Positions 25,068-32,769 of a stretch of 46,719 nt of DNA are shown piece after piece (within the stretch, counting starts at the first letter, position 1; every line of letters starts with the position of its first letter). A model generated the notes under the pieces. The model saw only the letters and a program-made list of their open reading frames with translations. It had not been told where the DNA came from and ran no database searches. This stretch comes from Pseudomonadales bacterium (lineage in GTDB: Bacteria; Pseudomonadota; Gammaproteobacteria; Pseudomonadales; Azotimanducaceae). The stretch spans positions 1-46,719 of the forward strand of contig JANQFF010000262.1 in the NCBI GenBank assembly GCA_028277965.1, in the 5' to 3' direction. Both the position numbers and the translations under genes were made by a program.

Positions 25068-25523
25068 CTACCCTACCAACACCGAAGATCCCTTGTGCCC
25101 CGACCATTTGGGCAGATCATCATCCAGGTCCACCACGCGCAAATCGTAAAAAATGTGGCAGCTTGGCCTGAAAGCTTTCGGGATGCGACCCTGAAAATCG
25201 AACAACTCCGGAAACGCAAGCCACATCCTCCGACCTTCATCCGCAATCGGTGTATTGCAATACCGGCAGGAGACCTTCGATGGGAGCACTTTTGTCGCCG
25301 CACCCGTCATGGTTCGGGATGGGGCATGATAGAAACGCAGCGCCTCAGCACCTTTGACGAACTTCACGTCCGGCTTCTCAAAGATCGCAGCCCATTGGAA
25401 CGGCGCACCGTGCAGTGCCTGACACTCCCTGCAGTGACAATACTTGGCATCGACCGGATCTGCCGTCACCTCGTAGCGAACGGCACCGCAATGACACTGC
25501 GCAGTATATTTCGGGGGATTCAT
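25068..25523 (-). CDS. GFA-family (CENP-V-type) zinc protein
   Basis: A 151-residue protein of the glutathione-dependent formaldehyde-activating (GFA) family. The zinc cysteines are all visible: CHCGAVRYE, YCHCRECQ and SCRYCNTP. Members often bind glutathione adducts or are uncharacterised. The chosen ATG at 25523 is one codon inside a possible TTG at 25526, and a weak GGA lies upstream. It follows the ArsR regulator by five bases, so both are likely in one transcript; the SRPBCC gene across the divergent promoter may be a functional partner. Confidence 0.9.
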   Translation of the reverse strand: MNPPKYTAQCHCGAVRYEVTADPVDAKYCHCRECQALHGAPFQWAAIFEKPDVKFVKGAEALRFYHAPSRTMTGAATKVLPSKVSCRYCNTPIADEGRRMWLAFPELFDFQGRIPKAFRPSCHIFYDLRVVDLDDDLPKWSGHKGSSVLVG

Positions 25524-25528
25524 CAAGC

Positions 25529-25870
25529 TTATTCCATATCCGTTCTCAACCGTTCGAGAAGCTCGGCTCCGGGCGCTGCGTAATCCTTGATCCAGCGGTT
25601 GTATACATTCTGTATCGGGCTCACGTCCAGATAATTCCAGCGTACCCTGCCGCGCTTCTGTGTGATGACGAGCCGCGCACCCTCCAGCACTCTCAGGTGT
25701 TGCATCACTGTCGTTCGGTCCAGCCGCGGCAGTTCCTCACACAGGGCACTGGTTGTCTTCGGCGCCTCACGCAACGCATCGAGAATCCTGCGCCGGTCAG
25801 CGTTAGCCAGCGCTTTGAATACGCGTTCGCTTTCCTCGTCTTCGTGATTCTTTTCGTGCTTTTTGATCAA
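25529..25870 (-). CDS. ArsR-family transcriptional regulator
   Basis: A 113-residue winged-helix protein. ERVFKALANADRRRILDALR, then TTSALCEELPRLDRTTVMQHLRVLEGARLV, is the ArsR recognition unit. No metal-binding cysteine pair (CxC) is visible, so it is probably one of the non-metal ArsR regulators often encoded divergent to SRPBCC/AHSA1 genes. The reading frame starts with TTG and no ribosome site is visible, so the start is uncertain. It lies divergent to the SRPBCC gene with 73 bases between them. Confidence 0.88.
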   Translation of the reverse strand: MIKKHEKNHEDEESERVFKALANADRRRILDALREAPKTTSALCEELPRLDRTTVMQHLRVLEGARLVITQKRGRVRWNYLDVSPIQNVYNRWIKDYAAPGAELLERLRTDME

Positions 25871-25874
25871 TGTG

Positions 25875-25907
25875 TTGACTTGTGAATCAAATACGTTATA
25901 AATTTAT
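25875..25907 (+). promoter_or_regulatory. Promoter and likely ArsR operator for the SRPBCC gene
   Basis: TTGACT (25875-25880) and TATAAA (25897-25902) with a 16-base spacer form a good sigma-70 promoter directed at the SRPBCC gene. The -10 element is inside ATAAATTTAT (25898-25907), a perfect 10-bp palindrome extended to the near-palindrome GTTATAAATTTATCAC. A dimeric ArsR bound here would block the polymerase. Binding is inferred from position and symmetry. Confidence 0.6.
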
Positions 25908-25943
25908 CACATATTGAAATGAAGTGAAACTGGAGACCAGGTG

Positions 25944-26438
25944 ATGAATCCAACTTACGCGGTGTTTACACATATCAACAAGCCTGTCGCAGATGTCTTT
26001 CGAGCGGTCGTCGAAAAAGAAACTTTCACGAAGGTTTTTTTTGAATCGACGAGCGGTGATCTCATCGAGGGTACGGAAGTCACCTGGAATTCGGGGACAG
26101 GGGACTGCCAGGTCCAGGTGGAAAAAGTCATAGACAACGAACTCATCGAAATCACCTTTCGCCCTGCTCAGTTCGCCATCCCGGAGCTTCGGGTCGGCGA
26201 CAAACGGGACTACGAGGCCAAAATCGTTTTCATCTTCGAACCCGCTGACGCGGGAGGCACAATTGTGACACTGTGCGAATACGGATGGGGAGACGACCGA
26301 CGCAGCATCCTGCAGTCATACGGTCATTGCGGAGGCTGGCAGGAGATGTTGATGATCCTGAAAGGCTTGCTCGACCACGGGATAGATCTCAGGAATCCGC
26401 CGGACGCTCGCCCCAACTACGCAAAGCTGTGGACATGA
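25944..26438 (+). CDS. SRPBCC (AHSA1/START-like) domain protein
   Basis: A 164-residue protein of the SRPBCC superfamily with THINKPVADVFRAVVEKETFTK near the N-terminus and an amphipathic C-terminal helix (CGGWQEMLMILKGLLDHGI), as in AHSA1-type proteins. Members bind hydrophobic ligands in a central cavity; the ligand here is unknown. The ATG at 25944 follows a GGAG site; a GTG is directly upstream in frame. The ArsR-SRPBCC divergent pair is a recurrent bacterial arrangement. Confidence 0.85.
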   Translation: MNPTYAVFTHINKPVADVFRAVVEKETFTKVFFESTSGDLIEGTEVTWNSGTGDCQVQVEKVIDNELIEITFRPAQFAIPELRVGDKRDYEAKIVFIFEPADAGGTIVTLCEYGWGDDRRSILQSYGHCGGWQEMLMILKGLLDHGIDLRNPPDARPNYAKLWT

Positions 26439-26518
26439 CAGTCGTCAGGTGAACCCGGACTTCGGCGGCATCCCCTCAGACTGCGGGAGGTTGTCGTCGA
26501 TCTCGTACCAACGGGTGC

Positions 26519-26920
26519 TCAGCCTGCTTTGATCCTCTCCAGGATCGCCACCATCTTCTCTGACTGCCCGAAGTTCGAAGATGCCGGGAGCACCATCTGG
26601 CAGAGCCGCCAGCCTTCTTCCGCTTCCGCATTCAGGGCGGCATCGATATCCGGGGTACCCTGTTTGAATACCCCGAATTTAAACGACAATTCAACAGTCT
26701 TGTATTCGTACATCGGCATCACCCTCGCTTCAATTCTGAGGTCATCACTGTCCACGTCGAAGGCGGCTGCCATCGCTTTCAGTGACTGCAGGGACGCCGT
26801 TGCCTGCCGCTCTATACGCTGTACAGTCCTTCGATTTAAACCCGCTGCTATGGCCAGTTCTTCCTGTGACCACGACCTGGACCGCCTGAGCTCAATGATC
26901 TGTTGGGCATCGACTTTCAT
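26519..26920 (-). CDS. XRE-family regulator with DUF4177 C-terminus
   Basis: A 133-residue protein. Residues about 5-60 are a Cro/C1-type helix-turn-helix (QIIELRRSRSWSQEELAIAA, then GLNRRTVQRIERQ). The C-terminal half (MYEYKTVELSFKFGVFKQG, then LNAEAEEGWRLCQMVLP) resembles DUF4177, a small domain of unknown function. The ATG at 26920 is supported by GGGGAGG upstream; a longer reading from 26983 lacks one. The upstream inverted repeats are candidate autoregulatory sites. Confidence 0.85.
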   Translation of the reverse strand: MKVDAQQIIELRRSRSWSQEELAIAAGLNRRTVQRIERQATASLQSLKAMAAAFDVDSDDLRIEARVMPMYEYKTVELSFKFGVFKQGTPDIDAALNAEAEEGWRLCQMVLPASSNFGQSEKMVAILERIKAG

Positions 26921-26967
26921 ACATCCATCCTCCCCAATCCGAAAGGAAAGCGCCGCGCCGATTCGGC

Positions 26968-27018
26968 GACACTCTTGTGTCAAATGGGCGTCAGTTTGGC
27001 GACAGCAAAACTGTCGCC
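26968..27018. promoter_or_regulatory. Two inverted repeats upstream of the XRE gene
   Basis: GACAC-TCTT-GTGTC (near 26968-26981) and GGCGACAG-CAAAA-CTGTCGCC (26998-27018) both contain GACA/TGTC half-sites. They lie between the XRE regulator and the stop of the upstream deacetylase gene. A TTGACA-like sequence on the minus strand overlaps the first repeat. They could be operators for the XRE protein; the second could also be a 3' hairpin of the deacetylase transcript, though no T-run follows it. Confidence 0.45.
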
Positions 27019-27042
27019 TGGTTAAGAAGAGTGTAAAGGCTG

Positions 27043-27870
27043 CTAGTCGGGAGAAAAACCAGGAAGATCTTGCTGAGAATCGACCAGTTCTGACAACGGC
27101 GGCGCCAGTTCCACGCCGTCCTGATGGAGAAAACGTTCCACCCTTTCGAGATTCCCCTTGCGTCGCAGTCGTAACGCAACGGTCACAAACCAGGAGACGT
27201 TCCGAATTCTGTAGAAAGGTTCATCAAAATCGAAGTCATGCGGGTGGCCGTAGAACCAGGCACCCGACATCTCCGGGAGGCGGTCGAGTTTGGAGCGGAT
27301 ATACGCCGACGGGAGCAGACGAAAATACGTCCCCCCCAGAAACGGCAGTTCCTTGGGGCCAATCGCGGCAACTGGCGAGGGGAACTCGATCAGGCCAGAG
27401 CTCCACCTGAATGGTCCACGGGGCGTACCGGGATAGCCATAGTAAGGATGTGCCACCGGTAACACGCTGGATGAATAGACAAAACCGAGTTCAGCGAGAA
27501 CATCAGGAACCCAGGGCACGTCCGGCGTGAGCGAGAAGTTGGGCGCCCTGTAGCCAATGACATCCTGACCACTGAGATCCTGCAGCAATGCTCTTCCCTG
27601 CTCGGTCTCCTGACGGAAAGTTTCAGGCGACTGGTCGGGCACCATGATGTGATCCCAGCTATGCAGCCCAACCTCGTGCCCGCGAGCAGCTATATCTTTG
27701 ACAATGTCCGGGGCTGTCCGGGCTGCGGTCCCCACGATGAAAAACGTTCCTCTGGCACCCAGGCGATCGAGACAATCCAGGACATCCCGGGTGACACCGT
27801 CAAATCGTAAGGGCAGGGAATCTCTGGGTCGGTTGTCCTCGAGATCGTACGTAAACGTCAGCGCAACCAT
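27043..27870 (-). CDS. Polysaccharide deacetylase-family protein (NodB-like)
   Basis: A 275-residue NodB-fold deacetylase. TFTYDLED carries the metal Asp and HEVGLHSWDH has the HxxxxHSxxH-type zinc histidines. RAPNFSLT and the C-terminal YGHPHDFD complete the family pattern. Relatives with DUF3473-like C-termini work in exopolysaccharide synthesis, but here a Rieske/flavin-type neighbourhood makes another amide substrate possible. The ATG at 27870 lies two bases after the stop of the FAD monooxygenase gene. Confidence 0.88.
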   Translation of the reverse strand: MVALTFTYDLEDNRPRDSLPLRFDGVTRDVLDCLDRLGARGTFFIVGTAARTAPDIVKDIAARGHEVGLHSWDHIMVPDQSPETFRQETEQGRALLQDLSGQDVIGYRAPNFSLTPDVPWVPDVLAELGFVYSSSVLPVAHPYYGYPGTPRGPFRWSSGLIEFPSPVAAIGPKELPFLGGTYFRLLPSAYIRSKLDRLPEMSGAWFYGHPHDFDFDEPFYRIRNVSWFVTVALRLRRKGNLERVERFLHQDGVELAPPLSELVDSQQDLPGFSPD

Positions 27871-27872
27871 GT

Positions 27873-29015
27873 TCAGATGTTGGTGTACTTCGCCTGAAAA
27901 TACCGGTTGAACACGCTGTTTGGCAGAAAGCGCATGGCGTTGTTGCGCATTGCTTCTTTCCACCAGGTACGCGGTACGTACCAGCGAACCGCCGACCGGG
28001 TAGCAGGCTGGATGTCTTCGATGACCGGGCGCATCTGGGCCTCGTAACGCGCAAGCGCCTGATCGTACGGCAACTCAACCAACGCACGCGCTATACGCGT
28101 ACCGCCGTTGAGCGCGGCAGCAGCACCTCTGCCGGAGAAGAGCGTGAGGCAGTGTGCTGCGTCTCCAACAATCGCCACGCGTCCGTTCACCCATGAGTCC
28201 GCCTCGATCTGTAAAAGCGAATCCATATAGATGTCGTCTTCAGGACAATGCCCCAGCACTTTCTCGATCGCTCCGCCTGCCCCGACAAACGCCTGTTGCA
28301 GAATTTCCCGCCTGCCTTCACGGCCAGGTATCGATCGGTCATCACTTGACCATACAAACACGTTTCCGATGTCATCAGCGCCCGTGCTGAAAGTTGCCAT
28401 GTACCGCGTACGGCGCATGTGGGTCTGAAACTCGCTGTCGAGCCCGAGAACGTTTGGCGAGCGAAATGCGGCGCAACGCAGATCGAGATAGTGTTCGGTG
28501 ATCGACGCCGGATCGAAGGCGAGTTCCCTGACGGCAGAATGCAGACCGTCGCAACCGATTACGACGTCGTAGGTTTCTCTGGTGTGTTTATCAAATTCAA
28601 CATCCACACCAGAGTCCGTCTGATCAATGCTCGTGATCGAATCTTCGAACCGGATTTCCACGCGGTCTCTGGCCAGCTCGTACATGACCGCCACAACTTC
28701 GTCGCGCATGATCTGGACAACGTCTACACCACCGAACAGCGTCTCACCAATCAGCTTGAGAATGCACCGGTCGTGTTGGTCGTGATAGCTCGACCCGGTA
28801 ATACCGCAACTCCGGCGGTGAAGTTCGTCTGTAATGCCGAGATCCCGCGCGGAGTGGTACGCATGATGGGACAACGACACGAGAAAGCCGCCAGCCCGCA
28901 CGTTATCCGCCCTTTCAACGATAACTGGTTTGAAACCCGCTTTATCGAGCCACAGAGCCGCGGCGAGCCCCGCAACGCCTGCTCCGGAAATGAGGATCCG
29001 GCTGTCTTTATCCAT
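27873..29015 (-). CDS. FAD-dependent monooxygenase (PHBH/UbiH class)
   Basis: A 380-residue flavoprotein hydroxylase. FAD-binding GAGVAGLAAALWLDKAGF at the N-terminus, VIGCDGLHSAVRE with the DG motif, and VAIVGDAAHCLTLFSGRGAA with the GD motif. These are the three hallmark motifs of group A aromatic hydroxylases. Such enzymes insert one oxygen atom into phenolic or other aromatic substrates using NAD(P)H. The C-terminal part is short, with no thioredoxin-like extension. It is coupled to the deacetylase gene downstream; no regulator is adjacent. Confidence 0.92.
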   Translation of the reverse strand: MDKDSRILISGAGVAGLAAALWLDKAGFKPVIVERADNVRAGGFLVSLSHHAYHSARDLGITDELHRRSCGITGSSYHDQHDRCILKLIGETLFGGVDVVQIMRDEVVAVMYELARDRVEIRFEDSITSIDQTDSGVDVEFDKHTRETYDVVIGCDGLHSAVRELAFDPASITEHYLDLRCAAFRSPNVLGLDSEFQTHMRRTRYMATFSTGADDIGNVFVWSSDDRSIPGREGRREILQQAFVGAGGAIEKVLGHCPEDDIYMDSLLQIEADSWVNGRVAIVGDAAHCLTLFSGRGAAAALNGGTRIARALVELPYDQALARYEAQMRPVIEDIQPATRSAVRWYVPRTWWKEAMRNNAMRFLPNSVFNRYFQAKYTNI

Positions 29016-29069
29016 GTACCAGTGATCTGCAACCGCGCCTGAGAAGTGGCGCGCATACTATCACAGGCC

Positions 29070-29828
29070 TCATTTCAGATAGTGGCTGACAAACACCCCC
29101 AGATCCGACTGGGTGCGGAGTGCTTGAAGAGGAAAGCTCCGCCACGGAGCCGCAGCATCGAGACTGGACAGATTCCCCTCAAAGATCCGTATGGCCTGTG
29201 TCTTTACCTGCCCACGGTAGTCCAGAAACTGCCCCCAGCTCGAACTGCCTGTGAATCTGACTGACGATCCGACGGGTTGTCTCGACGCAACATACGCCTC
29301 CGGAAACAGACGGCAATAGGCGTGCGTGTTGTACAACCAGGATGTTCCCCTGATCGCTTTTGCACCGGGATACTCGCGACCGAGGTCCTCAACCAGGGCT
29401 GTCATTTCCAAACGGCGTCTTTCGAACTTTGAGACGTCCAGCGGACTCAGCTCATCTGTGTCCACGTTGACGAAGTGGATTCTGACAATTCCGTCCTCGT
29501 TCGGCGCGTTGTAGTCAAAACAACCAAACCGGTGGATGACAGGCTTTTCAGGCGCATCGGCAAACGCTTGCAACGCCGTTTCCAGGCGCTTCTCGTGTGT
29601 GTGACACGCTGCAAGATCGCCGCAGAAGTGCAACCAACGCGGATCGTCGTTGTCCGGATCTTCCGGATCTCCGAATCCCATGCGACGACGAAGGTTTGTG
29701 TAGCGCAGGGCCCACTCTCCAACCTCCAGGCCAAGGCCCGCCCCCATGCGCTCGGCGAACTTAAGCTGAATATCGAAATAGGGTCTGAGTTCCTGTGCCC
29801 TTAATCCGTTGCACCGAACCTCGTTCAA
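29070..29828 (-). CDS. Conserved hypothetical protein at the end of the mau operon
   Basis: A 252-residue soluble protein starting with TTG in a TTGA overlap with the DUF1080 gene stop. Features: a helical N-terminus (YFDIQLKFAERMGAGLGLEV), a His/Cys-containing segment WLHFCGDLAACHTHEKRLE, HRFGCFDYN, and GTSWLYNTHAYCRLFPEAYV. No family with known function is recognised. The GxSWLYNxxAYxRLFP block looks like that of an uncharacterised group I have seen in other proteobacteria. Its overlap with the DUF1080 gene makes it part of the TTQ dehydrogenase transcript. Confidence 0.72.
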   Translation of the reverse strand: MNEVRCNGLRAQELRPYFDIQLKFAERMGAGLGLEVGEWALRYTNLRRRMGFGDPEDPDNDDPRWLHFCGDLAACHTHEKRLETALQAFADAPEKPVIHRFGCFDYNAPNEDGIVRIHFVNVDTDELSPLDVSKFERRRLEMTALVEDLGREYPGAKAIRGTSWLYNTHAYCRLFPEAYVASRQPVGSSVRFTGSSSWGQFLDYRGQVKTQAIRIFEGNLSSLDAAAPWRSFPLQALRTQSDLGVFVSHYLK

Positions 29829-30589
29829 AGTCGCCGGATCCAGATATTGCGAAACCGCATTGGGTTGCTGTGATCCTGCAACCGGATCGGCGCATCCCCG
29901 TGGGCTTCGTATTGTGGTGTACCTATGAACCGCGTAGGTCCACGCGCTTCAACGTTGTTCTGAACCAGCACACCATTGTGGAACACGGTGATTGTCGCGG
30001 GCCGCACAACCCTGCCGTTGGAACCGAACACCGGCTTCATGAAAACAATGTCATAACTCTGCCACAGACCCGGGCCACGCGAAGCGTTCACCAGGGGAAT
30101 GTGCTGTTTGTAGACGGATGCTGCCTGACCATTGGCATAAGTGGGGTTATTGTATGAATCCAGGATCTGAACTTCGTATCGATCCATGAGGAACACACCG
30201 GAGTTGCCGCGTCCCTGGCTTTCACCGCTGACCTCAGCGGGTGTCGCCCACTCGATATGCAGCTGCACGTCGCCAAATGATTCCCGCGTCAGGATATCCC
30301 CTGCGCCCGGGACAACCGTGACGGCACCGTCTGCAACCCTCCAGGATGCGGGTCCGCCCGTATTCGATTTCCATGCATCCAGATTCGAACCATCAAAGAG
30401 CACAATGGCATCTGAGGGTGCCGACCCGGCATCCCCCGGGTGGACTTCAGGCGGAACAGGCTCCCACAACTCGGTCAACTCTGCTCGCATCATGACCTCT
30501 TCGCGGGTGAGCTCACCTGCACAGTAGGCCCCCTGGGCTGCAAGCAACAGAAGCACCAGTGAACCGGTAAGTTTTCCGCGGTTACTCAT
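29825..30589 (-). CDS. Secreted DUF1080 (3-keto-disaccharide hydrolase-like) protein
   Basis: A 254-residue exported protein with signal peptide (GSLVLLLLAAQGAYCAG) and a concanavalin-like DUF1080 domain. Family features: AIVLFDGSNLDAWK, DVQLHIEWATP, GNSGVFLMDRYEVQILDS and QSYDIVFMKP. Relatives include 3-keto-disaccharide hydrolases and many unknown periplasmic proteins. It is four bases downstream of the cytochrome c gene in the mau operon; what a sugar-type fold does next to an amine dehydrogenase is not clear. Confidence 0.9.
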   Translation of the reverse strand: MSNRGKLTGSLVLLLLAAQGAYCAGELTREEVMMRAELTELWEPVPPEVHPGDAGSAPSDAIVLFDGSNLDAWKSNTGGPASWRVADGAVTVVPGAGDILTRESFGDVQLHIEWATPAEVSGESQGRGNSGVFLMDRYEVQILDSYNNPTYANGQAASVYKQHIPLVNASRGPGLWQSYDIVFMKPVFGSNGRVVRPATITVFHNGVLVQNNVEARGPTRFIGTPQYEAHGDAPIRLQDHSNPMRFRNIWIRRL

Positions 30590-30593
30590 GCCC

Positions 30594-31034
30594 CTACGGC
30601 TTTTCCGAAGCGTCCATCAGCGCGATCAGCCTTGACCGCTCGACAATGACGTCCTGGAGAGGGACGCTGCGCAATCGTTTCACCTCATCGCTGGAGTAAG
30701 GTCGGAAGTCATCGGGTATCTCTCCTGGCGAAACCTCTGCAAGCATCCAGTTCAACACTTCCGCCAACGCCTCATCCGACAACGCTGCATTTGCAGAGCC
30801 GGGGACGCGTACCAGGAACTCGCGGCCATTTTCGACAGACAGGAATTTGCCTACAAAGTCTTTCATCACCGGCACCACGCCGTCAGCTGTCCCTGCACCG
30901 TCCGGGCCGTGACAACCCTGGCAGTTGAGCATGTAGTTCACACGGGCCCGTTCAGCGTTTTCAACGCCCGCAGGTTCTCCGGGCCAGCAGAACGCTGCCG
31001 TGGTGAGCAACAGAACTCCGGTGGGCCAGCGCAT
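30594..31034 (-). CDS. Mono-haem class I cytochrome c, probable amine dehydrogenase electron acceptor
   Basis: A 146-residue periplasmic cytochrome with a signal peptide and a single CQGCH haem site at about residues 38-42. A Met in VPVMKDFVG is a candidate distal ligand. It has only one CxxCH, so it is not the di-haem MauG. In methylamine dehydrogenase systems electrons leave TTQ through amicyanin or a c-type cytochrome; this gene is well placed to play that part. It follows mauA2 by 38 bases and the DUF1080 gene follows it at once. Confidence 0.9.
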   Translation of the reverse strand: MRWPTGVLLLTTAAFCWPGEPAGVENAERARVNYMLNCQGCHGPDGAGTADGVVPVMKDFVGKFLSVENGREFLVRVPGSANAALSDEALAEVLNWMLAEVSPGEIPDDFRPYSSDEVKRLRSVPLQDVIVERSRLIALMDASEKP

Positions 31035-31072
31035 CTTTTTACCTACTTGCCTGCTCCAGAGCTATATCAGTT

Positions 31073-31591
31073 CTAATCCAGAGCAATGCCCACAACGATG
31101 GCTGTGGAACAGTTGTACACTGCGTTCGACGTCCCCAGACACCAGTTGATGTCGTTGCTCTTTGGCGGGTTATACATCGGTCTGTCACCCTCGTTGCGGT
31201 TGCAGAGGCAGTTCCCGCAACCAGACTTGCCGCAACAGTCGTTGTACGAGATCACATAGTTCTTGCCGTCCACCGGATTCGTACAGGTCCCGATCCACGT
31301 AATTGGCGACATTTCCGTTCCGGGCGGGCAGGTTTTGACAGAACCTCCACAACAGGTGCAGAGGAAACCGTCGATCGCACAGTAGCGCCAGTAGTCGCAA
31401 GACTGATCGTCCCCTGCTTCCGGGACACCACCACCGTGTTGGTCAGCCCGAGCCACGGGCAACAACGGGATTGATGCTGCGCCTACCATGCCTGCACCGA
31501 GAAGCCCGAGCATACCCCGCCGCGAGGTATTGCGGGCAAAACCACGACTGACTTTTTCCGTTAGTTTGTCGAGAAAACTGAATTCACTCAT
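31073..31591 (-). CDS. mauA: TTQ amine dehydrogenase light chain, copy 2 (MauA)
   Basis: A 172-residue light chain with a twin-arginine signal (NTSRRGMLGLLGAGM). The mature part is cysteine-rich (CDYWRYCAIDGFLCTCCGGS). Trp99 (in TWIGTC) and Trp150 (in NWCLG) are 51 residues apart, the same spacing as Trp57 and Trp108 that form tryptophan tryptophylquinone in Paracoccus MauA. Asp118 (SYNDCCG) and Asp74 (CAIDG) match the known active-site Asp76 and Asp32. It should therefore be an active TTQ subunit. It is the fourth gene of the B-E-D-A set, ten bases after mauD. Confidence 0.95.
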   Translation of the reverse strand: MSEFSFLDKLTEKVSRGFARNTSRRGMLGLLGAGMVGAASIPLLPVARADQHGGGVPEAGDDQSCDYWRYCAIDGFLCTCCGGSVKTCPPGTEMSPITWIGTCTNPVDGKNYVISYNDCCGKSGCGNCLCNRNEGDRPMYNPPKSNDINWCLGTSNAVYNCSTAIVVGIALD

Positions 31592-31600
31592 TACTGTTGC

Positions 31601-32248
31601 TCACTTAGCTTTTTCCGCAGGCTCTTCCGCCGCATTGTAGTGGAGTTCATCTCCGGACACTGACCCACCTCCCAGATATTCCTGAATGGACGCGACGCCC
31701 ATTCTTTCAGCCTCAAAGAGACTCTCCAGGTGCTCCCGGGAATTAACGATGCCCAGCGAGGCAACAAGCCCACGCTCGTTGATCAGGACACCATAAGGTA
31801 ACTTCCCAACACCATAAGACCGGCCGACAATCTCCGAGATGGCGTAGTTGAACTGGTGCAGATCTTCGTCATTCACAAATGCCTGATGTTCTTCCAGCGT
31901 TCCGCCATCGCTGACGAGCAGCACTTCGATATCTTTCTCCGCACGCTGAAGCGTTTTGAGTACTGGTAACAGGCTCTTACAGATTGGACAGTCGGGAGCG
32001 AGAAAGAAAAGGAGTTGTCCCCGGCCTGCAACATCGCCTGCCGTGATCTCCAGCCCGTTCAGCGTTTCAACACCAATTTGAGGAGCCGCGTCACCGACCT
32101 TCAGCTGCTGATTGATCATCAGGGCACCGGCCGGTGCCACACGTTCGTAGAGGACACCAATCTGGCGAGCGAGCGCAAACACGACCACACCCAGCACGAC
32201 AACCAGTACCCACAGCACAACAACCGCACCTGTGAGGAGTTCCATCAT
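31601..32248 (-). CDS. mauD: MauD-like thioredoxin-fold maturation protein
   Basis: A 215-residue protein with an N-terminal membrane helix (LLTGAVVVLWVLVVVLGVVV) and a thioredoxin-like domain containing APDCPICKSLLPVL. The CPxC pair is the expected disulfide-active site. MauD is required to form the disulfides of the light chain. The start at 32248 gives ATGATG and an ATGA overlap with the mauE stop; a longer reading to 32392 lies inside mauE and is rejected. The C-terminal tail (EEPAEKAK) is hydrophilic. Confidence 0.92.
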   Translation of the reverse strand: MMELLTGAVVVLWVLVVVLGVVVFALARQIGVLYERVAPAGALMINQQLKVGDAAPQIGVETLNGLEITAGDVAGRGQLLFFLAPDCPICKSLLPVLKTLQRAEKDIEVLLVSDGGTLEEHQAFVNDEDLHQFNYAISEIVGRSYGVGKLPYGVLINERGLVASLGIVNSREHLESLFEAERMGVASIQEYLGGGSVSGDELHYNAAEEPAEKAK

Positions 32249-32769
32249 GCCTCTCCAAGCCATAACCGGGTATGCAGCGACCGGTTGGCGAGAATCTGCT
32301 CGAACGTCATATAGAGGAGCGCGGCAACCACCGTGCAACCCAGCCCCACCACAAGTCCGGCAAACGTGATCTCGGCGAAGCCGAGCATCCACGCACCGAT
32401 ACCAATCACGATGAGGGAGACATTACGCAGTAAGAGCCACCCAGACAGTTCTGTCGGCTCATCGCCACAACCACAATCAATTTCCGATCGGCCACGCGCC
32501 ATGTTGATCAGCATGGCCATCGCATAAAGCGCAAGGAGTGCTACCGCGAGCACAATACCCGCTCCCTGCAACGCAACCAGCAACACAATCGTCACCAACT
32601 CCAGACCAGCAAGGGCTCCGGCAGCTGGCGCAACAAGGGATTGTGGAAGGAGTTCATAAGCCTGCAACGTCGCCTTGAAGCGGATGAATTGCGTCACTTT
32701 GTGGCGCACGGCCAACGCAAAGACCACCGCCAGCAGCCAGCTTGACGTTATGTAGACTGCCTCGTTCAA
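32245..32769 (-). CDS. mauE: MauE-like membrane protein
   Basis: A 174-residue protein with four membrane helices (first at about 5-22, then 50-73, 75-92 and 110-150) and a conserved EIDCGCGDEP loop. It is of the MauE/DoxX-like type. MauE works with MauD in the transport or disulfide bonding of the amine dehydrogenase light chain; the CGC loop suggests a redox role. It starts right after mauB2 ends, with no gap, and overlaps mauD. Confidence 0.92.
   Translation of the reverse strand: MNEAVYITSSWLLAVVFALAVRHKVTQFIRFKATLQAYELLPQSLVAPAAGALAGLELVTIVLLVALQGAGIVLAVALLALYAMAMLINMARGRSEIDCGCGDEPTELSGWLLLRNVSLIVIGIGAWMLGFAEITFAGLVVGLGCTVVAALLYMTFEQILANRSLHTRLWLGEA

Noticed and set aside
30594-31034. 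MauG
   Set aside because: Only one CxxCH is present and the protein is far too short for a di-haem MauG.
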